Of a stretch of DNA of 6,527 bases, positions 1 through 5,205 are shown one piece after another. The notes under the pieces were generated by a model. The model had not been told where the DNA came from. It was given only the letters and a program-made list of their open reading frames with translations, and did no database searches. This DNA is from Candidatus Rhabdochlamydia sp. GTDB lineage: Bacteria > Chlamydiota > Chlamydiia > Chlamydiales > Rhabdochlamydiaceae. The translations under genes were made by a program, and so were the position numbers. Numbering within the stretch: position 1 is the stretch's first letter; every line of letters begins with the position of its first letter. The stretch is from positions 1 through 6,527 of the forward strand of contig JASHWX010000085.1 of NCBI GenBank assembly GCA_030043815.1, written 5' to 3'.

Positions 1-713
1 AGATGGCCTTTGATCTGCGCGTAGTCGCGGACCCAGCGGAGTAAATTGTTAGCGATGCGCGGTGTGCCGCGGGCGCGCTCAGCGATGGCAAGGGCTCCGT
101 CTTTGAGAAGTTGAGTGTTGAGAATTTTCCCGGAGCGCAGCAAGATCGACTCCAAAGAGCAAGGGGAGTAGTAATCGAGCCGCAACGTGAGCACAAAACG
201 CGAGCGCATGGGGCTGCTGAGCAACCCGGCCCGTGTCGTGGCGCCGACGAGAGCGAAGCGATTGAGCTTGACCTGCACGCTGCGAGCTGACGGGCCGGAA
301 TCGATCATGAGGTCGAGCGTGAAATCTTCCATGGCTGAGTAGAGATATTCTTCAACAGCGCGGTTCATGCGGTGGATCTCGTCGATGAAAAGGACATCGC
401 CTTCTTTGAGATTCGTCAAAATTCCCGCTAGATCACCTGGTTTGTCGATCACTGGGCCCGAAGTGACGACGAGCTGCGTTCCCATCGTCTTAGAGATGAT
501 GGTGGCGAGCGTCGTCTTGCCAAGCCCAGGAGGGCCGTGCAGCAGGCAATGCCCCAATGGCTCGTTCCGCTGCTTGGCGGCTTGCATGAAGACATCTAAT
601 CGCTCCCGAATGGAATCCTGCCCGACGAAATCGATGAGCGATTGAGGGCGCAGCGGCACTTCAAACGGTTCATCGGGTTTTGTCCAGGAAGATTTGATGA
701 ATGACTCGTCCAT
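1..713 (-). CDS. ruvB: RuvB Holliday junction branch-migration ATPase (C-terminus beyond window)
   Basis: RuvB is the AAA+ motor that, with RuvA, drives Holliday junction branch migration in the cytoplasm. The minus-strand frame opens with ATG at 713 ([10 protein letters not shown]) and stays open to the left edge, giving 237 residues of a family usually near 340. Visible motifs in order are the N-terminal [12 protein letters not shown] (about 21-32), Walker A GPPGLGKT (about 60-67), Walker [12 protein letters not shown] (about 108-118), sensor 1 GATTRAG (about 157-163), the arginine-finger segment SPMRSRF (about 167-173), and the sensor 2 region [12 protein letters not shown] (about 216-227). 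The missing part is the C-terminal winged-helix DNA-binding domain. All key ATPase residues are present and no frameshift is visible, so the gene looks intact and is simply cut by the window. The ribosome binding site is weak (an AGAG about 12 bases upstream). It is divergent from dcd. Confidence 0.97.
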   Translation of the reverse strand, partial: MDESFIKSSWTKPDEPFEVPLRPQSLIDFVGQDSIRERLDVFMQAAKQRNEPLGHCLLHGPPGLGKTTLATIISKTMGTQLVVTSGPVIDKPGDLAGILTNLKEGDVLFIDEIHRMNRAVEEYLYSAMEDFTLDLMIDSGPSARSVQVKLNRFALVGATTRAGLLSSPMRSRFVLTLRLDYYSPCSLESILLRSGKILNTQLLKDGALAIAERARGTPRIANNLLRWVRDYAQIKGH

Positions 714-780
714 ATGTGATTTAACTCTAGCAAGAAATCGATTTCGGAAGCTATACTTATACTTAAAAAAAGGAAAATCT
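714..780. promoter_or_regulatory. Divergent ruvB/dcd intergenic region with a 12-bp palindrome
   Basis: These 67 bp must hold the promoters of both ruvB (leftward) and dcd (rightward). A perfect palindrome, GAAATCGATTTC, lies at 734-745. Two back-to-back TATACT hexamers at 752-757 and 758-763 could be -10 elements for dcd. Neither has a recognisable -35 at normal spacing, because the palindrome or its flank occupies that position. On the minus strand the same stretch reads TATAAG/TATAGC and could serve ruvB, again without a good -35. The arrangement would suit a regulated divergent promoter, but no known operator was recognised. Confidence 0.45.
770..780 (+). promoter_or_regulatory. Ribosome binding site fixing the dcd start
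   Basis: AAGGA (770-774) lies six bases before ATG 781. This selects ATG 781 over the in-frame ATG at 694, which would lie inside ruvB and add 29 residues not typical of Dcd. Confidence 0.75.
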
Positions 781-1347
781 ATGAGTTTGCAATCTGACCG
801 ATGGATCCGCGAAATGGCGAAAAATCATCAAATGATCGAGCCATTTGTCGATGGGCAAATCCGCTTCGTCGATGGAAAAAAAGTCATTAGCTACGGTCTT
901 TCCAGCTATGGGTATGACCTGCGTGTCGCAGGCGAATTCAAAGTGTTCACGAACCTTTACAACTCTCTTGTCGACCCTAAAAATTTCAATGAAAATGCCT
1001 TCGTCCACCTCGAAGCGGACGAGTGCATCATCCCTCCCAATTCGTTTGCTCTCGCGCGCAGCGTCGAGTACTTCCGCATTCCGCGCGATGTCCTCACCAT
1101 CTGCATTGGCAAATCCACCTATGCAAGGTGCGGCATCATCGTCAATGTGACGCCGTTCGAGCCGGAATGGGAAGGTTATGTGACGCTGGAGATTTCCAAT
1201 ACGACGCCGCTCCCGGCCAAGATTTACGCCAATGAGGGGCTTGCCCAGGTGCTTTTTTATCGAGGCGCTGAGAGCTGCGAGACCACTTATGCCGACCGCA
1301 AAGGCAAGTACATGAAGCAGATGAAGATCACATTGCCCGTTGCCTAA
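781..1347 (+). CDS. dcd: dCTP deaminase
   Basis: Dcd converts dCTP to dUTP plus ammonia in the cytoplasm, supplying the dUMP precursor for thymidylate synthesis. It works as a homotrimer. The 188-residue product has the usual length for bacterial Dcd. It contains SSYGYDLRV (41-49), [11 protein letters not shown] (83-93), the active-site stretch GKSTYARCG (110-118), [10 protein letters not shown] (123-132), TLEISN (135-140) and the C-terminal YADRKGKY segment (170-177). By alignment with the E. coli enzyme (Ser111, Arg115, Glu138), the catalytic residues correspond to Ser112, Arg116 and Glu137, all present. The start is set by a good ribosome binding site six bases upstream. It is divergent from ruvB. 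A 40-bp gap with no clear terminator separates it from the next gene, so read-through into the envelope unit is likely. A bifunctional deaminase-dUTPase cannot be excluded from sequence alone. Confidence 0.96.
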   Translation: MSLQSDRWIREMAKNHQMIEPFVDGQIRFVDGKKVISYGLSSYGYDLRVAGEFKVFTNLYNSLVDPKNFNENAFVHLEADECIIPPNSFALARSVEYFRIPRDVLTICIGKSTYARCGIIVNVTPFEPEWEGYVTLEISNTTPLPAKIYANEGLAQVLFYRGAESCETTYADRKGKYMKQMKITLPVA

Positions 1348-1358
1348 AAAGTCCAAAA

Positions 1359-1381
1359 CCCTTAAGTATCAAAATAAGGGA
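1359..1381 (+). promoter_or_regulatory. Inverted repeat covering the ribosome binding site of the small coiled-coil gene
   Basis: CCCTTA (1359-1364) and TAAGGG (1375-1380) form a perfect 6-bp inverted repeat with a 10-base loop. The 3' arm contains the AAGGG ribosome binding site that lies six to seven bases before ATG 1388. In mRNA this hairpin would pair the ribosome binding site. The stem is short and there is no U-run, so it is not a convincing terminator. Confidence 0.4.
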
Positions 1382-1387
1382 CATGCT

Positions 1388-1684
1388 ATGGCGAAAAACA
1401 GCTTCATTGTTCAAAGCGCTTGGGTCGTTGTCTTCATTGCTGTTTGCGGCGCCGTGTACATGCGCGCTGCAGGCAAAAAAGACGAAGTGGTAGCTAAGCT
1501 CGATGCGCATCTTTCTCAGTTGAAAATAGAAAAGCAGGCGCTGCTCAAAGAGAAAGAAGACTTGATGCTTCAAGTAAACAGCCAGAGCGATCCCGCATGG
1601 ATTCAATTGACGCTGATGAAAGGGCTTGGACTTGTGCCTGAAGGTCAGCTGAAAGTATACTTTTATCCCGACGAGATCCGGTGA
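1388..1684 (+). CDS. Small single-pass coiled-coil membrane protein, FtsB/DivIC-like
   Basis: The product has 98 residues: a short N-terminus, one hydrophobic segment (about 7-26), a charged heptad-like coiled coil (about 31-65) and a C-terminal piece ending LMKGLGLVPEGQLKVYF (about 76-92). Size, topology and the tail, which resembles the 'R..LGMV.PGE..Y' ending of FtsB/DivIC, point to the septum-formation-initiator superfamily. FtsB family members sit in the inner membrane and link FtsL and FtsQ in the divisome. The match is by pattern only, and any small coiled-coil membrane protein could look similar. ATG 1388 is chosen because AAGGGA at 1376-1381 precedes it. An in-frame codon at 1340 lies inside dcd and lacks support. 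Its TGA (1682-1684) overlaps the GTG start of the next gene, implying translational coupling. Confidence 0.7.
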   Translation: MAKNSFIVQSAWVVVFIAVCGAVYMRAAGKKDEVVAKLDAHLSQLKIEKQALLKEKEDLMLQVNSQSDPAWIQLTLMKGLGLVPEGQLKVYFYPDEIR

Positions 1685-2925
1685 CAATTGTACTGATCTT
1701 ACTGCTCATCCTCTTTTTATTCTTTTCAGCCTTTTTTTCCTCTTCAGAAGTTTCTCTGTTTTCTCTTTCTTCCATGAAAGTCAAGGCGTTCAAGCAAGAT
1801 GAGGACAAGCGCAAGCAGCTAGCGGCCAAATTGCTTGCATCTCCCCGCGATCTTCTCGTGACAATCATCATCTTGAACACCATCGTCAATATCTTGATCC
1901 AGAACGTCGCGTCCAGCATCTTTGGAGATTTTTCGACGTGGGTCCTCAATATCGCCCTGCCTCTTGGCCTTACCCTGGTGTTTGGAGAGGTGATCCCTAA
2001 ATCGATCGGCATGGCGCACAATGCCGCGATCTCTTATCGCATTGCGCCTTTTTTCAAAGGGGCCCAGGCATTATTTTTGCCGCTGAGGAAGTCTTTAATC
2101 GCGATCACGGGCGTCATCTCGCGCATCTTGTTCTTTTTCTTGAGATCAGAGGAAGAAATTTCAGGGGAGGAGCTCCAGCATGCGCTCAAGACCTCCCGCC
2201 GCTATGGCATCTTAAATGAAGATGAGGCGGAGCTTGTGCGCGGCTTTTTGAAGCTCAAAGACTCCCAAGTCAAAACGCTGATGCGCCCTAGAGAAGAGGT
2301 GCTTTTTTTCGATATCGATGAACCCCTTTCCAAACTCATCCACTTGTTTGTCGACCAAGAATGCTCCCGCATTCCCGTATGCAAAGAAACACTTGACAAT
2401 GTGATCGGGATCATCACAAGCCAGACCTTTTTCAATGAGCGCGAAAGGCTTCATCAATCTTCCGATTTGCTCACCCAGCTCAAAAAACCCATTTTTGTCC
2501 CAGAAGGGATGGATGCAGAGGTCTTGCTCCGTCAAATGTACCAGAGGAAAGAGTCGATTGCGCTAGTTGTCGATGAATACGGTTCTCTTTCAGGATTGAT
2601 CTCATTGGAAGATCTCGTTGAAACAGTGGTCGGCGAGATCGCCGATGCGCGAGATGAAAAAAGCCGTTATACGCGTGCAGGGGATGATGTCGTGATCGCC
2701 AGCGGGAAAATGGAACTTTCTGAATTTGAGAAAATCTTCGGGATTGCTCTTCCCAGTGAAAGCAATATGGTTACTTTAGGAGGATGGCTGACCGAGCAGA
2801 TGGGAGATATCCCCAAGACGGGGACTAAATTCACGAGCCAAGATTTTTTCTTCCACGTCCTCGCCGCAGATGCAAAGAGGATCCGCCGCATTTATATCCG
2901 AAGATTAAAACCAGGTAAAGAGTGA
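1681..2925 (+). CDS. CNNM/CorC-HlyC family membrane protein with CBS pair (first paralog)
   Basis: This 414-residue protein has the DUF21/CNNM architecture often labelled hemolysin C, TlyC or CorC. Family members are linked to Mg2+ or other divalent cation transport. The order is a first membrane helix (about 2-20) running into FSSSEVSLFSLS (19-30), further helices at about 58-80, 88-103 and 128-154 with the conserved FGEVIPKSIG (101-110), a CBS pair (about 198-255 and 268-322, the second with VVDEYGSLSGLISLEDLVETVVGEI at its heart split over 296-320), and a C-terminal transporter-associated domain (about 330-408). Length and motifs are normal. The start is GTG 1681 within the GTGA overlap with the upstream stop. 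The next in-frame ATG (1774) would remove the first helix. Direct hemolytic activity should not be assumed from the old name. Confidence 0.93.
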   Translation: MTIVLILLLILFLFFSAFFSSSEVSLFSLSSMKVKAFKQDEDKRKQLAAKLLASPRDLLVTIIILNTIVNILIQNVASSIFGDFSTWVLNIALPLGLTLVFGEVIPKSIGMAHNAAISYRIAPFFKGAQALFLPLRKSLIAITGVISRILFFFLRSEEEISGEELQHALKTSRRYGILNEDEAELVRGFLKLKDSQVKTLMRPREEVLFFDIDEPLSKLIHLFVDQECSRIPVCKETLDNVIGIITSQTFFNERERLHQSSDLLTQLKKPIFVPEGMDAEVLLRQMYQRKESIALVVDEYGSLSGLISLEDLVETVVGEIADARDEKSRYTRAGDDVVIASGKMELSEFEKIFGIALPSESNMVTLGGWLTEQMGDIPKTGTKFTSQDFFFHVLAADAKRIRRIYIRRLKPGKE

Positions 2926-4163
2926 TGACAGGCCCTTGGCAGTATTTCCTATTGCTCACGCTGTGCTCGCTAATCGTCCAAGGATTTTTCTCGGGCGTGG
3001 AAATGGCTTGCGTTTCCTTCAATAAGGTCCGGTTGCAGTACTTTGTGGCCAAAGGAAAGAAGCGGGCGAAGTGGCTCAGCTACTTGCTCCATCATCCCGC
3101 GCTTCTCTTCGGAACGTCGCTGATCGGCGTCAATACGGCTCTTTTTGTCGGCTCCGAGTGCGCCCGCCGCTTTTACAACGCCTTAGGCGTTAGTCCCGAC
3201 TGGGCTCCGCTCTCGCAGATCATCTTGGTGTTGATCTTTGCAGAAATCGCGCCCATGTTCGCAGGAAGGCGATATGCTGAACACTTTGCCATGCTCGGCA
3301 TCCCCCTGTTGTTTTTCTTTTCCATCCTCTTCCGCCCGATCATCTGGGCACTCGATCTGTTATGCCGCGGCATCAACTGGATGATTGGAAAGCCCGTCGC
3401 AGCGGGCATCTATCTCTCGCGCGAAGAGCTCCAGAATATCATTGAAGAGCGGGAGGAGACCATCCGCACAGAACCTAAAGAATTCAACACAGTCGTCGCC
3501 AATATTTTTACTCTCAAGAACAAAACGGCCAAAGATCTCATGCTCCCTCTCACCCACGTGCTGCTTGTCCCTTCCTTTTGCACTGTGGGAGAAATGCGCG
3601 CCTTCATCAAAGACAAGCAAGTTCCCTACCTTCCCATCTACCATCGCACTCAGCAGAACATCGTCGCGATCGCGTTCCCCCGCGACCTCCTTCGCCTTTC
3701 TGAAAACAAGCGGATCAAAGAACACGCCCGACCCCCCTGGTTCATCACAGAAAACAGCTCGATCTTGCAAATCCTGAAGCAATTCCGTAAAAACAACCAA
3801 AGCTTGGCCATCGTGCTTAACGAAAAAGGCCTGGCGACGGGGATTTTGACGTTAGATGAGATCATCGATGAAATCTTCGGCCACACCGATGAATGGGAAG
3901 CTTTCGAAGAGATGGTCCCCCGCGCCTATCACATCGTCGTCGACCGCACGTTTCCCGCAGAGACCCGCCTCGATGAATTTAACAAACAGTTCGCCGTCCA
4001 TCTCGCCTATCAAGATGCTGAGACTTTAGAAGAGTTGATGGAAAAAGCCCTTGGACACACCCCTTCCAAAGGAGAATCGGTGCGCATTGATCAATTCGAG
4101 CTCACGGTAGAGGAGGCGTCCTTGCTCGGAGCGCGGATGGTCCTCGTTCGCACAGTGTTTTAG
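2922..4163 (+). CDS. CNNM/CorC-HlyC family membrane protein, divergent second paralog
   Basis: This is a tandem relative of the preceding gene with the same order: helix one running into FFSGVEMACVSF (22-33), helices at about 60-78, 97-114 and 122-146, a CBS pair (about 205-255 and 272-322) and a C-terminal domain (about 334-412). It has 413 residues. It departs from the family at key points. The conserved GEVIPK element of the first paralog reads AEIAPM here (107-112), keeping Glu and Pro but losing Gly and Lys. The second CBS motif has VLNEKGLATG (298-307) in place of VVDEYG. The start is either GTG 2922 (GTGA overlap) or ATG 2925 (TGATG), differing by one residue. AGGT at 2913-2916 precedes both. 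The pairing suggests a heteromer with the first paralog or a specialised regulator. No intrinsic terminator follows the stop. Confidence 0.9.
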   Translation: MMTGPWQYFLLLTLCSLIVQGFFSGVEMACVSFNKVRLQYFVAKGKKRAKWLSYLLHHPALLFGTSLIGVNTALFVGSECARRFYNALGVSPDWAPLSQIILVLIFAEIAPMFAGRRYAEHFAMLGIPLLFFFSILFRPIIWALDLLCRGINWMIGKPVAAGIYLSREELQNIIEEREETIRTEPKEFNTVVANIFTLKNKTAKDLMLPLTHVLLVPSFCTVGEMRAFIKDKQVPYLPIYHRTQQNIVAIAFPRDLLRLSENKRIKEHARPPWFITENSSILQILKQFRKNNQSLAIVLNEKGLATGILTLDEIIDEIFGHTDEWEAFEEMVPRAYHIVVDRTFPAETRLDEFNKQFAVHLAYQDAETLEELMEKALGHTPSKGESVRIDQFELTVEEASLLGARMVLVRTVF

Positions 4164-4350
4164 GTTCATAGCGGCCAGGAGGCTTATAGAACCTGTCGAA
4201 TTCTCTCAATTCTTGCAGAATAGCGGGATCAGGCAAATGATACCGCCCTTCGGGCGTGTCATAGGTTCGGGCGCTTGGCGCTACAGGCCGTTCATTTTCC
4301 ACGCGTAGGACCTTTTCTTCAGTATTCTGAATGGAATTTAAAGGAATCAT
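4102..4350 (-). CDS. Unrecognised 82-residue protein, proline/charge-rich
   Basis: I do not recognise this protein. It begins MIPLNSIQNTEEK, has no membrane segment or signal peptide, and is rich in Pro, Glu and Arg (seven Pro between residues 22 and 64). Support for it being a gene comes from upstream signals. A GAGGTGA ribosome binding site lies six bases before the ATG, preceded by a near-consensus promoter, TTGATA-18 bp-TATAAT, about 20-30 bases further up. Residues 1-62 lie in otherwise non-coding DNA. Residues 63-82 are read from the opposite strand of the 3' end of the second CNNM gene, a 62-bp tail-to-tail overlap. That tail (CERGPSALRARTPPLP) looks like overprinted sequence, so the ancestral protein may have been shorter. 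A small cytosolic or secreted protein is possible, but no function is assigned. Confidence 0.6.
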   Translation of the reverse strand: MIPLNSIQNTEEKVLRVENERPVAPSARTYDTPEGRYHLPDPAILQELREFDRFYKPPGRYEPKTLCERGPSALRARTPPLP

Positions 4351-4365
4351 CTTCTGTCACCTCAT
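4351..4365 (-). promoter_or_regulatory. Strong ribosome binding site of the 82-codon gene
   Basis: Read on the minus strand, GAGGTGA (4363-4357) precedes the ATG by six bases. This is the best Shine-Dalgarno match in the window and the main reason to believe the start at 4350. Confidence 0.7.
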
Positions 4366-4370
4366 TTTTT

Positions 4371-4421
4371 ATTAATAATTATACAATAAATGTTTAATTA
4401 TTATCAACATAATTAATAATT
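4371..4421. repeat. A+T-rich repeats flanking the promoter
   Basis: ATTAATAATT occurs at 4371-4380 and again at 4412-4421, 41 bp apart. An inverted copy of its core (AATTATTA) lies at 4396-4403 between the -10 and the -35. Such spacing could place regulator sites on one face of the helix, but in sequence this A+T rich the copies may be chance. Confidence 0.35.
4378..4407 (-). promoter_or_regulatory. Near-consensus housekeeping sigma promoter for the 82-codon gene
   Basis: On the minus strand TTGATA (4407-4402) is followed after 18 bp by TATAAT (4383-4378). The -10 is a perfect consensus and the -35 differs at two positions. Transcription would start near 4371 and give a leader of about 20 bases before ATG 4350. 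The surrounding 4361-4423 stretch is strikingly A+T rich compared with its neighbours. Confidence 0.65.
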
Positions 4422-4445
4422 AAAGGTTTGCAGAGGTGTGCTATT

Positions 4446-4609
4446 GAGCAGGATCAACGCAAAGACGTAAAGATTTTTTTAATTTTCTTTGCGTCTCTGC
4501 GTCCCCGCGCCTTTGCGTTGATCTCATCTGTTAGGGAGCAACGCAAAGACGCCAAGTCGCAAAGACGCTAAGATTTTTTTTCAATTTTCTTTGCGTTGAT
4601 CTCATCCGT
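4446..4609. repeat. Two degenerate copies of a GCAAAGACG-type intergenic repeat with nested inverted repeats
   Basis: Copy A (4446-4531) and copy B (4536-4609) share in the same order GAGCA, AACGCAAAGACG, AAGATTTTTTT (4470-4480; 4570-4580), AATTTTCTTTGCG (4481-4493; 4583-4595) and an identical 18-mer, CTTTGCGTTGATCTCATC (4511-4528; 4589-4606). Copy A has extra sequence between two CTTTGCG steps. Copy B has an extra CGCAAAGACG step. Each copy is palindromic at its ends: GATCAACGCAAAG/CTTTGCGTTGATC in A (4452-4464 with 4511-4523, 13 bp) and CAACGCAAAG/CTTTGCGTTG in B (4539-4548 with 4589-4598, 10 bp). The end of copy B covers the stop codon of the dipeptidase gene. No transposase is nearby. It may be a MITE-like or REP-like element or a folded 3' end for the leftward operon. 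Confidence 0.8.
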
Positions 4610-5195
4610 CACGAGCGCTATAAAGAGTCTTGGTATGACCGTAAAAGAACGCCCATTCGCGGTCTCCGTACGAAAAATGCCACCATTCTCCATAAAATGG
4701 CGCAAACCCTTCTTCGACCATGACATCATGCAGCAAAAGGCGGTTTTTTGCTTCTTCGGGGGTGGCCTTGGGTGAAAAGGTGGGTATGATCTCTATATCT
4801 CTAAAGTCGGCGATATCGCAGCCCATGGGGAGCTTGATTCCCTCTCGGGCGATCGTCACGTCGACCGCTCCCCCGGTCGGGTGACCCCCGACGGAGGGGA
4901 GGGCGACGCATTGGGCTGTGCGCTCGATCAAGATTTCAAAATCACATGAGGGATCTTTTTGATATTCTTCAAGCAATTGCTTTAAGTAATACCTTTCCTG
5001 ATAGTAGGGGGTGCGGTAGCCTTCGGCGATCATCAGCTGCAAGCCGAGCAGGGATAGTTTGGACTGCACGTTTTGCAACTTTTCAGCGACTGCCTTTCTG
5101 ACGAGTACTTTGTCCATTTCGACAAGGGGCTCCCCATTCTCAAAGGAGGCGATGCTTTGCAGATCTGCGATCGTCGCCACTTTTTTACTTTTCAT
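4602..5195 (-). CDS. ddpX: D-alanyl-D-alanine dipeptidase (VanX/DdpX family, peptidase M15D)
   Basis: This family uses zinc to cleave the dipeptide D-Ala-D-Ala in the cytoplasm. The 197-residue protein is typical in length and has no signal peptide. Visible signatures are GYRTPY (59-64, the transition-state Arg is Arg61), GGHPTGGAVDVTI (103-115, zinc ligands His105 and Asp112) and GEWWHFSYGD (169-178, catalytic base Glu170, zinc ligand His173). All the catalytic residues expected from VanX are present. ATG 5195 is preceded by GAGGA five bases upstream and lies inside the end of the symporter gene (11-bp overlap), so the two are translationally coupled. The stop codon sits inside an intergenic repeat. 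In E. coli the homologue DdpX is encoded with a dipeptide ABC transporter and supports use of D-Ala-D-Ala. In enterococci VanX serves vancomycin resistance. No vanH/vanA-like partner is visible here, so nutrient or wall-fragment recycling is the better guess. Confidence 0.93.
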   Translation of the reverse strand: MKSKKVATIADLQSIASFENGEPLVEMDKVLVRKAVAEKLQNVQSKLSLLGLQLMIAEGYRTPYYQERYYLKQLLEEYQKDPSCDFEILIERTAQCVALPSVGGHPTGGAVDVTIAREGIKLPMGCDIADFRDIEIIPTFSPKATPEEAKNRLLLHDVMVEEGFAPFYGEWWHFSYGDREWAFFYGHTKTLYSARDG

Positions 5196-5205
5196 ATTTC
5201 CTCGC
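5185..5205 (-). promoter_or_regulatory. Stop/start overlap with internal ribosome binding site linking symporter and dipeptidase
   Basis: The dipeptidase ATG (5195-5193) and the symporter TAA (5187-5185) overlap in ATGAAAAGTAA. The dipeptidase ribosome binding site GAGGA lies within the symporter codons for Arg-Lys. This is a classic translational-coupling arrangement. Confidence 0.8.

Noticed and set aside
367..645. A 92-codon plus-strand open frame inside ruvB
   Set aside because: It is antisense to the conserved RuvB ATPase motifs, is Ser/Pro-rich in the way typical of shadow frames, and has no ribosome binding site.
694..780. Upstream extension of dcd to ATG 694 (29 extra residues)
   Set aside because: It overlaps the start of ruvB, lacks a ribosome binding site and is not part of the Dcd family; ATG 781 has a good one.
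763..1356. A 197-codon open frame on the minus strand across dcd
   Set aside because: It is fully antisense to the well-supported dcd and shows no recognisable motif or start signal.
2202..2535. Overlapping minus-strand open frames inside the first CNNM gene
   Set aside because: They are shadows of a coding strand with clear CBS motifs; no independent support.
4163..4195. Imperfect hairpin GGTTC...GAACC just after the second CNNM gene, as a terminator
   Set aside because: The stem is broken by bulges and no T-run follows; it also lies inside the convergent small gene.
4244..4256. CGCCC-TTC-GGGCG hairpin as a terminator
   Set aside because: It has only a 5-bp stem with no T-run and is within the coding part of the 82-codon gene.
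4446..4609. CRISPR array
   Set aside because: There are only two copies, with internal length variation and no regular unique spacers; no cas genes are nearby.
4602..5195. A glycopeptide-resistance (van) cluster
   Set aside because: Only the VanX-type dipeptidase is present; no VanH dehydrogenase, VanA/B ligase or VanRS regulators are in the window, and the neighbour is a symporter.
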